A stretch of DNA of 64,000 nucleotides from an uncultured Planctomycetota bacterium. GTDB lineage: Bacteria > Planctomycetota > Phycisphaerae > Sedimentisphaerales > UBA12454. Below are positions 32,709 through 41,596 of this stretch, one piece after another. The DNA is taken from positions 1 through 64,000 of the forward strand of contig CAINDG010000018.1 of NCBI GenBank assembly GCA_903847315.1, in the 5' to 3' direction. Positions within the stretch are counted from its first letter, which is position 1, and each line of letters starts with the position of its first letter. Made by a program: the position numbers and the translations under genes. The notes beneath the pieces were generated by a model. The model saw nothing but the letters and a program-made list of their open reading frames with translations, was not told where the DNA came from and searched no databases.

Positions 32709-33839
32709 CTATTCTGTTTTAAAACCCAATCCTTCCAAAATTTTTTGAAGATGTTTATCTCCTGTAGAAATTACCGTATTCTGAAATTCTCTGCGGATAT
32801 GATAATTTTTGCGAAGCGAATCAAAATATGCACCCTGTTTTTCAGCATTTTTCTCAATTATCTGCCGCAGTTTCGCGTCATCCTTTTTTATATCATACAG
32901 CGTATTGATGATTGTCAGCAGCGGCTTAGGGTCGTTTTTGTTAATGTCAATTTTCTCAACCTGCGGCTTAGGCAAAAAATCTTTTGCGCCGAATTTTGGT
33001 TTAATACCGAAAAATCTGCAGAACGCCTCATAAATCATAATCATTCCGACAATTTTCCCATCGTAGGAATAACCCGCGATGTGCGGCGTTCCGAAATCGA
33101 CTATTTTCACAAGTTCAATATCGATATTCGGCTCGTTCTCCCAGACATCAAGCACGCAAGCCTTTGTTTTTCCGGAAGTTATGGCGTTTTTCAAGGCCAC
33201 CGTCTCGTGTACTTTGCCCCGGCAGGTATTGAAAAAAATCACGTCTTTTTTTAAGGCTTTGAAAAATTTCTCATCGGCTAAATGGAAAGTTTTGTCTATT
33301 CCCTCGAGCGTCAGCGGCGTATGAAGCGTTACGATATCGCAGCCGAAAATTTCCTCTATCGGTCTGTATTTTTCGTCGCCGCTTTGTCTTTTCAGCGGCG
33401 GGTCGTTTAAAATAACTTTCATTCCCATCGCTTTGGTCTTTTTTTCCACCCTGCCTCCGACATTGCCGACGCCGACGATGCCGATTGATTTTTTGGTAAT
33501 ATCTAATTTATATTTCTCGGCGAGATTTAAAATTGCCGAGGTTATATACTCCGCCACAGAATTTGCGTTCGAGCCCGGCGCCGATGCAAAACCGATTTTA
33601 TTCGCTGAAAGATAATCAAGGTTTATATGCTCGAAACCGATTGTCGCCGTCCCGACAAATTTCACTTTTGAACCTTCGAGCAAATCTTTGCCGACTTTCG
33701 TTATACTGCGGACAAGTAATGCGTCTGCGTCTTTCAAAATATCAGGCGTAATCTTCCTGCCGTGAATTGTTACAACATCTCCCGCCGAGCTGAAGCATTC
33801 TTTTACAAACGGTATATTTTCATCCGCGATAATTTTCAT
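32709..33839 (-). CDS. pdxB: Erythronate-4-phosphate dehydrogenase
   Basis: NAD-dependent oxidation of 4-phosphoerythronate in DXP-dependent pyridoxal phosphate synthesis. The 376-residue D-2-hydroxyacid dehydrogenase begins MKIIADENIPFVKECFS and has LLVRSITKV, GTATIGFEHI, the NAD motif GVGNVG (123-128), LHTPLT, FFNTCRGKVHE (Arg of the active site), DVWENEP and GTPHIAGYS (catalytic His), followed by the PdxB-specific C-terminal dimer domain. AAGGTG precedes the ATG and is part of a 14-bp inverted repeat. Confidence 0.92.
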   Translation of the reverse strand: MKIIADENIPFVKECFSSAGDVVTIHGRKITPDILKDADALLVRSITKVGKDLLEGSKVKFVGTATIGFEHINLDYLSANKIGFASAPGSNANSVAEYITSAILNLAEKYKLDITKKSIGIVGVGNVGGRVEKKTKAMGMKVILNDPPLKRQSGDEKYRPIEEIFGCDIVTLHTPLTLEGIDKTFHLADEKFFKALKKDVIFFNTCRGKVHETVALKNAITSGKTKACVLDVWENEPNIDIELVKIVDFGTPHIAGYSYDGKIVGMIMIYEAFCRFFGIKPKFGAKDFLPKPQVEKIDINKNDPKPLLTIINTLYDIKKDDAKLRQIIEKNAEKQGAYFDSLRKNYHIRREFQNTVISTGDKHLQKILEGLGFKTE

Positions 33840-33952
33840 CCCGCACCTTCTTTTTATTCAATTTTCTTGTGGATATATCCAATATGCAAGTTATTTTTTA
33901 GGTTCTCCGAAAAATTTACATAATACACTAGAATATTTAGAAGGTGCGGGAT
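33838..33952. repeat. 14-bp inverted repeat flanking the pdxB upstream region
   Basis: ATCCCGCACCTTCT (33838-33851) and AGAAGGTGCGGGAT (33939-33952) are perfect inverted copies 87 bp apart. The left copy includes the pdxB ribosome site and start codon, so pairing in the pdxB transcript would cover the translation start. The core word is also used in the leuB terminator (62182-62213). Confidence 0.6.
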
Positions 33953-33971
33953 TCATTCGCAGTTAATTTAA

Positions 33972-35006
33972 TTATGTCAGCTCAAATCCTGCAATTTTTT
34001 CATTACAGCCGGGACAGCAGCCGTTCTTTACGATATTTTTCATTACATAAAACCCTTCGCGCTCAATCAGCAGGCTCTCGCATTTCGGGCAGTAGGTGTT
34101 TTCGCCTTTCAGCGAGCGAAGGTTTCCTATATAAACGTAATGCAAACCCGCCGCTTTTGCAATATCATAAGCCCTCTGCAAAGCCCCCACTGGTGTCGGC
34201 GGCGATTCCGTATATTTATATTGAGGATAAAACCTGCTTATATGCCAGGGCATATCAGGCCCGCAGGTCTTAATCAGAAAATCCGCGATTTGTTTCAGCT
34301 CTTCGTCCGAATCGTTCTGGCCCGGCACAACAAGCGTCGTTATCTCCATCCATATCTTCGTATGATTGGCGATATAATCTATTGTTTCGAGCACAGGTTC
34401 TAATTTCGCCTTGCAGAAATTTTTATAATAATCTTCGCTGAACGCTTTCAAATCGACATTTATTCCATCGAGCCATTCGGATGCGAAATCAATCGCTTCT
34501 TTCGTCATATAGCCGTTGGAAACAAAAACATTGGCAAGACCTTTTTGCTTCGCGATTTTCCCGCAGTCCGCCGCGAGCTCCATAAAAACCGTTGGCTCGG
34601 TATAGGTATATGCTATATTTTTACAGCCGCTCGATAGCGCGAACTCGATAACTCTTTTCGGTTCAAGTTTATGCCCGTCGATTTTCTTTTCTTCGATTGC
34701 CATTTGACTTATCTGCCAGTTCTGGCAAAAGACACACTGAAAATTGCATCCCGGCGCAGCGATTGAAAAACTCTTGCTCGCAGGTTGGAAATGAAACAAT
34801 GGCTTTTTCTCTATCGGGTCCGGATTAGCGGAACAGAGTTTGTGATAATTGAGCGAATATAATTTCCCGCCGATATTTTCGCGAACCTGGCAATGCCCCG
34901 CTTTGCCCTCGTCTATCAGGCATCGCCAATTGCACAGATTACATCGGACTTTCGCGTTCTCGAGCGGCTCATACAGAACGGCTTCTTTTAACGTATTCTC
35001 AGCCAT
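33972..35006 (-). CDS. amrS: AmmeMemoRadiSam-system radical SAM enzyme
   Basis: The 344-residue radical SAM protein has an N-terminal Cys cluster (CNLCNWRC, Cys 22, 25, 29; HCQVRENIGG), then the SAM-cluster motif CxxxCxxC (Cys 87, 91, 94 in GCNFQCVFCQNW), YTEPTVFMELA, NVDLKAFSEDYYK and W-HISRFYPQYKYTESPPTP. The C-terminus adds a further Cys set (CPKC, GCCPGC). This matches AmrS, which partners with AMMECR1 and Memo proteins in many genomes; neither partner is nearby. Its reaction is not settled. It is 7 bp downstream of the flavoprotein gene. Confidence 0.9.
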   Translation of the reverse strand: MAENTLKEAVLYEPLENAKVRCNLCNWRCLIDEGKAGHCQVRENIGGKLYSLNYHKLCSANPDPIEKKPLFHFQPASKSFSIAAPGCNFQCVFCQNWQISQMAIEEKKIDGHKLEPKRVIEFALSSGCKNIAYTYTEPTVFMELAADCGKIAKQKGLANVFVSNGYMTKEAIDFASEWLDGINVDLKAFSEDYYKNFCKAKLEPVLETIDYIANHTKIWMEITTLVVPGQNDSDEELKQIADFLIKTCGPDMPWHISRFYPQYKYTESPPTPVGALQRAYDIAKAAGLHYVYIGNLRSLKGENTYCPKCESLLIEREGFYVMKNIVKNGCCPGCNEKIAGFELT

Positions 35007-35013
35007 ATCATTA

Positions 35014-37887
35014 TTATAACAGGCCGAACGCCTGTGCCAAAACTTTAATCGGATGAATTGCTTTTTTGCCCGTCAGGTGTTCTATCTGCATTTGGCAGGT
35101 CGAGCACTCGGTCAGAACAGTATCGGCTCCTGATTTTTCTATTTTTTCGGCAAGATTTTTACCGATTTGCGTCGAAAGCTCGTAATTTTTTTTCTGCATC
35201 CCGAACGTCCCCGCTATTCCGCAGCATCCGCCGTCAAGTTCTTTCACATCAATCCCTGCAAGTTGCTTCAAAACATCTATCGACGCGGGCTTTTTCCCCA
35301 GTGCGATAAGATGGCAAGGCGTATGATGAACAAAATTCCCTTTAATGTTGCTCGTCATTGCGAGGCCGCCGGTAGCGGCCGCGGCAATCTTGCCCGTTCG
35401 CATAAGATTTTTTAAATAATCAAAAAGCTCAAATGTATTATTCGAAACAATTATCGCATCGGGACTATCGACAAAAAATCTCAAATCTTCCTTAAGGCAC
35501 AGCGCCGCGCTCGGCTCCGAACAGATAATTGCATACCCTTTTTTTACTGCTTGGCTTAGATGTTTGACGTTGTACTCTAAATCTTTCCTGCTGGTACTTA
35601 CATCGCCGTAAACAACCGCAGGCAGCGGCGCAGGTCTCTGTTTGGGAACAATTACATCTATATTATTATGTCTTAAAAATTTTATAACCGCAAAACCGAG
35701 TTCGTGGTCGTTGTAATTGACGAATGTATCCGTAAAATACGCAACCTTATCAATCGGATTTTCCAGTTTCGGCTGTGAAGCTAAATATTTATTCGCTTTC
35801 CTGATAAAACTCGAAAAGCCGAACTTCGGCATTGCCCTTCGTTCATCGATGCCTGTAAGAGTTTGCATAATCCTTTTAACGGGCGCGATACTCATAAAAA
35901 TATTGCTGATTGGCGCAAACGTCGAAGCCAGAATACTCATATATCGGTTCAACGCCAAAACTTTAGCGCTGCGGCTCATCCCGCGTTTTTTCGCAAGTCT
36001 CGCCCGCACCTCCATTATCATTCTCGAAACATCCACTCCCGATGGACAATCAATCACGCACGCCTTGCAGTTCAGGCACGTCGCCAGAAGTTCCCTGAAA
36101 GCCTCCGATTCAAAATCCTGCTCTGTCAGCAGTCCTTTCGCCCACGCCGCAAGCAGATTCGCCCTTGCCCGCGAAGAATACATCTCATCGCCTTTGGCAC
36201 GAAACACAGGACACATCCGCAGAGCGGAATCGGTACTTCGGCATACCCCGCATCCGCTGCACTGAATAAGTTCGAATTTAAACTCGTCAGGCTTGAAATT
36301 CAGCTCGGTTTTTAGCCTGTCGTTAATAATTTTATTTCCGCCGCGAAGGTTCTGCGTCATTATATCGGCGTTGTCGCTGACGATTTTGCCGGGATTGAGA
36401 ATATTTTTCGGGTCGAATATCTGCTTGAGCTTTTTGAGGATATCGCAATATTCCTGGCCGAAATGTTTTTCCATAAACGCCGCGTGAATCAAACCGTCCG
36501 CATGCTCTCCGCTCAGCGACCCGCCGTAAGACAGCGCCAGCGAGAAAACCTCTTCCGCGATATCGGTCATTTTTTTCACATCCGCCGGGTCGGACAAATC
36601 CAAATAAGGCCGAACATGAATCTCCCCGTCGCCCGCATGTCCGTAATAAACCATATCGACCTTATACTTTTCGCCGATTTTCTGCAAACCAGCCAGATAC
36701 TCCGCCAGTTTTCTGCTATCGACCGAAACATCTTCGATAAACGGTATCGGCTGCTTTAAACCCTTTATCCTCGTCAATAGCGGAACCGCGTCTTTGCGGC
36801 ATTTAAATAATCTCTTCTGCACCGCCGGGTCAAAAACAATTTTCTTATCGAAACACAACCCGCCTACCGCTGCAATCGTCTTTTCTATTTTTATCTTAAT
36901 TTCCGCATCCGTATCGCCGCTATGCTCAACCAAAAGACTCGCGACAGAATTCGGATTGAGAATATCGTGGTACTGCTCGAATGCGTCTCTTGCGATTTTT
37001 ATTAAATCTTTGCCCATCAATTCGCACGCCGCCGCCCCGCAATCGACTATCGATGGCACCGCTCGCGCCATTTTATCCAGCGAATCGAATTCTAATTGTA
37101 CAACCGCAGTAATTTTCGGTATTGCGACCGTTCGCAGCGTCACTTCCGTAAAAACGGCCAGCGTCCCTTCTGAACCGGACAAAAGTTTGGCCATATCTAT
37201 CCTGCCGCTATGCACGACGTTTGCGATGTTGTATCCGCTGTGGTTTCTCTTTGTCGAAGGCTGGGCTTTTGCGATAAGCTCGGCGTTTGCATTGAGCAAT
37301 TGGAAGCAGTCTCTTGAAATCTTTTTCTCGCCACTGCCGACATCATTTACAAATTCAACGACTCTTCCATCCGCCAGAACCGCTTTTATTTTTTCGACAT
37401 AATTTGCGATATATCCGTACTTGAGCGAATGGGCGCCGGTCGAATTATTCGCGACCACTCCGCCGATTACCGCGCGGTTTCCGCTCGAAGGGTCCGGCCC
37501 GATTTTCCTGCCGTACCCGGCTAAATGTTTATTCACATCGTCAAGCACAACCCCGACCTCGCAGGTAATTGTGCTGGCATCTGCGCTTGTGCTGATAATT
37601 TTGGTCATAAACCGTGTCGTATCGAGCATAATCCCGCTCGTCAGCGATTCGCCCCCAAGTCCGCTTCCGGCGCCGCGGGCGACGAGCGGTATATTATTTT
37701 CGCCGACGTATTTTATAACAGCGACGATATCGTCTGTATTTTTCGGCGCGACAACGCACTGCGGAATTATCTGATAAATGCTCGCATCCGTACTATATAC
37801 AACGCGGGTAAAAATATCAGCCATACATTCGCCCGATATTAGTTGCGAAAGCTCATCTGCTATCTGTTGTGAATTTTTATTTGCCAT
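35014..37887 (-). CDS. FAD-linked oxidase fused to Fe-S/CCG subunit (glycolate/D-lactate oxidase type)
   Basis: The 957-residue protein joins a GlcD-like FAD domain (PLVARGAGSGLGGESLTSG, NRAVIGGVVANNSTGAHSLKYG), the FAD-oxidase C-terminal domain (YYGHAGDGEIHVRP, LSGEHADGL), two 4Fe-4S motifs (CSGCGVCR...CPVF and CLNCKACVIDCP) and a CCG domain (HHTPCH, GGCCGIAGTFG; second half ending ECSTCQMQIEH). Such fusions oxidise D-2-hydroxy acids at the membrane. A 38-bp palindromic element of family C is present in frame in the linker before HHTPCH. No clear ribosome site is seen before the annotated ATG. Confidence 0.88.
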   Translation of the reverse strand: MANKNSQQIADELSQLISGECMADIFTRVVYSTDASIYQIIPQCVVAPKNTDDIVAVIKYVGENNIPLVARGAGSGLGGESLTSGIMLDTTRFMTKIISTSADASTITCEVGVVLDDVNKHLAGYGRKIGPDPSSGNRAVIGGVVANNSTGAHSLKYGYIANYVEKIKAVLADGRVVEFVNDVGSGEKKISRDCFQLLNANAELIAKAQPSTKRNHSGYNIANVVHSGRIDMAKLLSGSEGTLAVFTEVTLRTVAIPKITAVVQLEFDSLDKMARAVPSIVDCGAAACELMGKDLIKIARDAFEQYHDILNPNSVASLLVEHSGDTDAEIKIKIEKTIAAVGGLCFDKKIVFDPAVQKRLFKCRKDAVPLLTRIKGLKQPIPFIEDVSVDSRKLAEYLAGLQKIGEKYKVDMVYYGHAGDGEIHVRPYLDLSDPADVKKMTDIAEEVFSLALSYGGSLSGEHADGLIHAAFMEKHFGQEYCDILKKLKQIFDPKNILNPGKIVSDNADIMTQNLRGGNKIINDRLKTELNFKPDEFKFELIQCSGCGVCRSTDSALRMCPVFRAKGDEMYSSRARANLLAAWAKGLLTEQDFESEAFRELLATCLNCKACVIDCPSGVDVSRMIMEVRARLAKKRGMSRSAKVLALNRYMSILASTFAPISNIFMSIAPVKRIMQTLTGIDERRAMPKFGFSSFIRKANKYLASQPKLENPIDKVAYFTDTFVNYNDHELGFAVIKFLRHNNIDVIVPKQRPAPLPAVVYGDVSTSRKDLEYNVKHLSQAVKKGYAIICSEPSAALCLKEDLRFFVDSPDAIIVSNNTFELFDYLKNLMRTGKIAAAATGGLAMTSNIKGNFVHHTPCHLIALGKKPASIDVLKQLAGIDVKELDGGCCGIAGTFGMQKKNYELSTQIGKNLAEKIEKSGADTVLTECSTCQMQIEHLTGKKAIHPIKVLAQAFGLL
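35353..35391. repeat. Palindromic repeat family C inside a coding sequence
   Basis: CGTCATTGCGAGGCCGCCGG followed by TAGCGGCCGCGGCAATCTT; the centre is a GGCCGC/GCGGCC hairpin. Its outer parts (TCATTGCGAG...GCAATCT) match an intergenic copy at 56395-56423. In the oxidase gene (minus strand) it is read in frame as KIAAAATGGLAMT. Confidence 0.7.
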
Positions 37888-37985
37888 TTTTGTTTTTGAT
37901 ATTTGATTTTTGGTTTATTCCGCTTCACACTTCACGAGATACGAAACCGATACGAGCCTCGCAACCGCAACCGTTTGACGGGTCG

Positions 37986-38807
37986 TCACTGGATCCCGTC
38001 GATTTTTATATCTTCAAACGAAACCTGCAGCGACTTCAAATCTTTTTCGCTCACCTTCCCCCTGATAAACCCCTGAACAATCGGCAGAGTGCTGTTTTTG
38101 AAAGTCTCGGCGTTGCCGTCGATGAGTATTTTGCCGTTATGCAGCATTATTATCCGGTCGCCGATTTTATACGCGCTGTTCATATCGTGTGTCACGACAA
38201 TGCTCGTAACGCCCAGTTCTTTTTGCGTCTTCAAAATCAATTCGTTGATTATATCCGCCCTGATAGGGTCCAGTCCCGTTGTCGGCTCGTCATAAAGAAT
38301 CACTTCCGGATTAAGTGCGACCGCCCTTGCCAGCGCGACCCTTTTCTTCTGCCCGCCGGAAAGTCTCGCCGGATAATAATTCTGAAATCCGTCCATCCCC
38401 ACCATCGCGAGTTTCATTTTCACAATTTCATCGAGTTTCCGCGTATCTTTTGTCTGCGTATGCTGTTTTACCGGAAATAATATATTCTCATAGACGGTCA
38501 AACTGTCGAAAAGCGCCCCGCCCTGAAACAAAAATCCCATTTGCGCCCGCACTTTCCCCAGTTCTCTCTCGTCCAGATTATCGATTCTCTGATTATGAAA
38601 ATAAATTTCCCCGGAGCTCGGCCGCAGAAGGACTATTATATGTTTTATCAAAACCGTTTTGCCGCATCCGCTCGGCCCGATTATTACCGTCGTTTTGCCC
38701 TTCTCGAAGGTAAGCGAAATATCGTTAAGCACGACTATTTCGCCGAACCTTTTAGTCAGCCCTTTCAGCTCGATTATTCCATCACCGTTTTTGACTTGCT
38801 CTTGCAC
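37986..38807 (-). CDS. ABC transporter ATPase, MlaF-like
   Basis: The 273-residue ATPase has Walker A GPSGCGKT (44-51), Q-loop (MGFLFQGGALFDS), signature LSGGQKKRVALARA and Walker B VILYDEPTTGLDP. FQGGALFDSLTV and the long spacing to the signature are typical of MlaF/Mkl proteins, which energise phospholipid transport between membranes. The permease gene lies directly upstream (13 bp). No MCE-domain gene (MlaD) follows; the next gene is the flavoprotein, so the substrate-binding part must be elsewhere. Confidence 0.88.
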   Translation of the reverse strand: MQEQVKNGDGIIELKGLTKRFGEIVVLNDISLTFEKGKTTVIIGPSGCGKTVLIKHIIVLLRPSSGEIYFHNQRIDNLDERELGKVRAQMGFLFQGGALFDSLTVYENILFPVKQHTQTKDTRKLDEIVKMKLAMVGMDGFQNYYPARLSGGQKKRVALARAVALNPEVILYDEPTTGLDPIRADIINELILKTQKELGVTSIVVTHDMNSAYKIGDRIIMLHNGKILIDGNAETFKNSTLPIVQGFIRGKVSEKDLKSLQVSFEDIKIDGIQ

Positions 38808-38820
38808 TTTTCAACTTTCT

Positions 38821-39660
38821 TTAAAGCAGAATTTTAATCGGCCAGATTGACGCGTAAATCGCCTTGAACACAACCACCAGAACGAAGTCGATAGCGAGAA
38901 TTATAATAAAGCTTCCGACAAACGCCTCCGTGCACGCCTCGCCTACTCCTTGCGCGCCTTCTTTGCAGTGAAATCCCTTATAGCAGCTGACGCCCGCGAT
39001 TGCCGCGCCGAAGAAAAATCCCTTTGCGATTCCAACCGTAATATCGAACATCTCGACGCCCGCCGCACTTAGGCTCCAGTACGCCCTGCTGTTTATTCCG
39101 AGGTATGGCACGCTGATTAAATACCCGCCTATCATTCCCAGAAAATCCGCGTAGATAATCAAAAATGGCGTCAGGAACAAACACGCTATTAATCGCGGCG
39201 CGACAAGGTATCGTATCGGGTCGGTCCCCATACTGCGTACCGCGAGTATTTGCTCCGTCACATTCATTGTCCCCAGTTCAGCCGTCAGTGCCCCGCCCAC
39301 TCTGCCTGCAAGCATCACCGCCGCCAGCACAGGCCCCAATTCCTTAACCACCGACAGGTTTATCAGCACCCCCAGATGTTCTTCAATCCCCAGCCCCGCC
39401 AACTGGTCATACGCCTGAATCGCCAGCACCATTCCCACAAATGCTCCGGTTATCATTACGACCGGAACGCTGCGGACGCCGATGGCGAGCATCTGGTTCC
39501 AAATCAAAGGATAAGTTGCCGGCCGGAAACACGCCGCGAAAGAGGCTACCAGCGAGTCAGCCTGAAATCTTGAGAATCTGCCGCAATTGCCGACCATTCT
39601 GACAGTCGCCCCGCCGAGCTGCTCTACCATCGAACCTTTCTGTTGTTTCAATTCTGCCAT
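38821..39660 (-). CDS. ABC transporter permease, MlaE family
   Basis: From the ATG at 39660 the protein is 279 residues (a TTG 30 bp upstream is the other option). It has five to six membrane helices with MlaE hallmarks: SVPVVMITGAFVGMVLAIQ, LSVVKELGPVLAAVMLAGRVGGALTAELGTM and VTEQILAVRSMGTDPIRYLVAPR. Partner of the MlaF-like ATPase, predicted to move phospholipids or other lipids between inner and outer membranes of a diderm cell. Confidence 0.9.
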   Translation of the reverse strand: MAELKQQKGSMVEQLGGATVRMVGNCGRFSRFQADSLVASFAACFRPATYPLIWNQMLAIGVRSVPVVMITGAFVGMVLAIQAYDQLAGLGIEEHLGVLINLSVVKELGPVLAAVMLAGRVGGALTAELGTMNVTEQILAVRSMGTDPIRYLVAPRLIACLFLTPFLIIYADFLGMIGGYLISVPYLGINSRAYWSLSAAGVEMFDITVGIAKGFFFGAAIAGVSCYKGFHCKEGAQGVGEACTEAFVGSFIIILAIDFVLVVVFKAIYASIWPIKILL

Positions 39661-39690
39661 AAATTGCCTGTTTGATTGTTTTATCCCCAA

Positions 39691-39819
39691 TCACCCTGTT
39701 TGTCAACAATTTAGAAGTATCAGCTTTCGGCTTTGGCGACACCCAATCCTCGACCCTGACGAGGGTTAGCCTGAATATGTGCGGCAGAAGGTGTTTCCGG
39801 CCTTGATGAACCCACTTCT
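39691..39819. other. GC-rich spacer between permease and methyltransferase genes
   Basis: This 129-bp spacer is GC-richer than other intergenic DNA and contains the hairpin ACCCT-GACG-AGGGT (about 39756-39769). A minus-strand open frame crosses it without a ribosome site. It may hold a small RNA or repeat; no known RNA family is recognised. Confidence 0.3.
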
Positions 39820-40596
39820 TTATACCGCCTTGCACGTAAAAATTTTATAATGCAGATATGCGCGGAAACCGTCTTCAGTTAATTCCGCGACATCTTTAAT
39901 TTGTCCATAATGCTTAACGATACTTCGCCTGATTGCTATAATAATCCGCGGTTTAAGATTATACCGTTTTGCCAAATCTTCGCAGGTCAGCGTCAGCTTC
40001 GGCGCATCTGAAACAGACTCGATTTTCCAGCCGGTGTTTTCCAGTAATTGGCGTAATTGTTCAACTGTCGGATACCATTTGCCCGTATTCATCATTTTAT
40101 AAATCATATTTGCGCAATCGCAGTTCCTTTGATTTTCGAAACAGGCTGTCTGATGAACGAAGTATTCGCCCGTGTTCATTTGCGGGCGCAGATGTTTTAA
40201 TAAAGGCTCCAAGCCATCCTGCCCGAAATAGTGAAACGCGGAGCGCATTATAAAAAGGAATTTATCCTCATTTCCAATCTCGTCTCTTTCAAAATCCGAT
40301 AAATTTTCGCATAGATTTTTAATACGCAGGCCTGTCTGATGACTTTCCAATTGCTTATTCGAAACATCGATATCAACCAGCCTGATATCAGGAGTGACTA
40401 TTTTTTCAATCAGGGAAAGTATAAATCCGGTCCCGCCGGCAAGGTCGACAACAGCCTTTGGCTGGGAAATAGAGATTGCTGATTTTATTTTTTCAATGAA
40501 CGGCGAAGCGACTTGTGCATCGGCGAAATAGCCGTTATGCAATTTGCCCCAGTTGGCACCGTGCTGATTCATTTCCCTGTAAATTACATTATCCAT
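39820..40596 (-). CDS. Class I SAM-dependent methyltransferase
   Basis: The 258-residue protein has motif I VVDLAGGTGF (49-58), an acidic end of strand 2 (RLVDIDVSNKQLES), and IMRSAFHYFGQDGLEPLLKHL in the place of motif IV and post-motif helices. The C-terminal third (TCEDLAKRYNLKPRIII) is variable. The substrate is unknown. It precedes the MlaEF pair on the same strand with a 129-bp gap and lies at the edge of the accessory island. Confidence 0.85.
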   Translation of the reverse strand: MDNVIYREMNQHGANWGKLHNGYFADAQVASPFIEKIKSAISISQPKAVVDLAGGTGFILSLIEKIVTPDIRLVDIDVSNKQLESHQTGLRIKNLCENLSDFERDEIGNEDKFLFIMRSAFHYFGQDGLEPLLKHLRPQMNTGEYFVHQTACFENQRNCDCANMIYKMMNTGKWYPTVEQLRQLLENTGWKIESVSDAPKLTLTCEDLAKRYNLKPRIIIAIRRSIVKHYGQIKDVAELTEDGFRAYLHYKIFTCKAV

Positions 40597-40727
40597 AGAC
40601 GAATAATAACTGTGATTTATATTTCAGACAATACTAATTTTTGCGGTTAGGTTCGTTTAGTGTGGTTTTATTTCCCTTCTTTTCTTTCTTTTTTTTGTTA
40701 TAATATTGTTATTAAAGGATTTTATAA

Positions 40728-41459
40728 ATGGCGTATAAAAGCATAATTTCTTATTCAGATATCGTAAGACGAGAAGATATTATGCTCCAGCGGGGGATGA
40801 ATTTCTGAATCAAACACGGGTACTCAATAATCCTAATGAGCGTAAGGCGCGGCGCCCCATATAAAGACCGCTGGCATCCAGACACCGGCCTACTCGAATA
40901 TGAGGGTCACGATGAGCCAAGACAGGCAGGCATCGACCCTAAAAAGAAAGACCAACCACTTAAGACGGCCGCTGGTACTTTGACCGAAAACGGAAAATTT
41001 TCCCAAGCTGCCACTGACTACAAAGAGAAAAAACGAAAACCTGAATTAGTTCAAGTATATGAAAAAATCTCATCGGGCATATGGTGCGATAGAGGAAAAT
41101 ATGAACTGATTGACGCTAAAGTTTTATCCGATGACGGCCGAAAAGTTTGCAGGTTTTTCTTAAGACCTGCAAAAGCTCTTTTTAAGAGTGAACCATTTCT
41201 TAAAGTAACTCGTGCAATTCCAACACACGTTAAAGTTGAGGTCTGGAAGCGCGACCAAGGTAAATGTGTTATTTGCGGCAAAAAAGATAATCTTCATTTT
41301 GACCACGATGTGCCCTATTCAAAAGGCGGCAGTAGTATTACGGCCAAAAACGTTAAACTTCTTTGTGCCAGACATAACTTAGAAAAATCAGATAAGATAA
41401 TGGGGTATATACCTTGGATTACAACTGTAGGATCGGTTATAGCAATGAAGATTGCGTAA
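40728..41459 (+). pseudogene. SRA-like/HNH endonuclease gene with in-frame TGA (type IV restriction-like)
   Basis: A frame starting at ATG 40728, behind AAAGGA, encodes ...EDIMLQRGMNF, meets TGA at 40806-40808 and continues in the same frame as IKHGYSIILMSVRRGAPYKD, then a complete domain (YEGHDEPRQ, DQPLKTAAGTLTENGKF, ELVQVYEKISSGIW) and a C-terminal HNH nuclease (CVICGKKDNLHFDHDVPYSKGG...LCARHN). The part before HNH resembles SRA-like modified-DNA readers, as in McrA-type enzymes. The continuity of both sides suggests a sense codon (for example CGA) became TGA. Reinitiation at ATG 40836 would remove the N-terminus and has no ribosome site. Confidence 0.75.
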
Positions 41460-41596
41460 TAACCCGAAATTATCGTTACGACAACAATAATTCCGGAGGT
41501 TTTCCCTTTGCCTTTTCCCCCTTTCCCCCACTATAATTACCCTGATTCCTTGAGGAAACAACTGAGGATCGAAAATTGTTATAAAAAGGAGATACA

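Noticed and set aside
39557-39835. 92-residue minus-strand frame across the permease/methyltransferase spacer
   Set aside because: It overlaps the 5' end of the permease gene and lacks a ribosome site; only the spacer portion is unusual, and that is recorded as a region.
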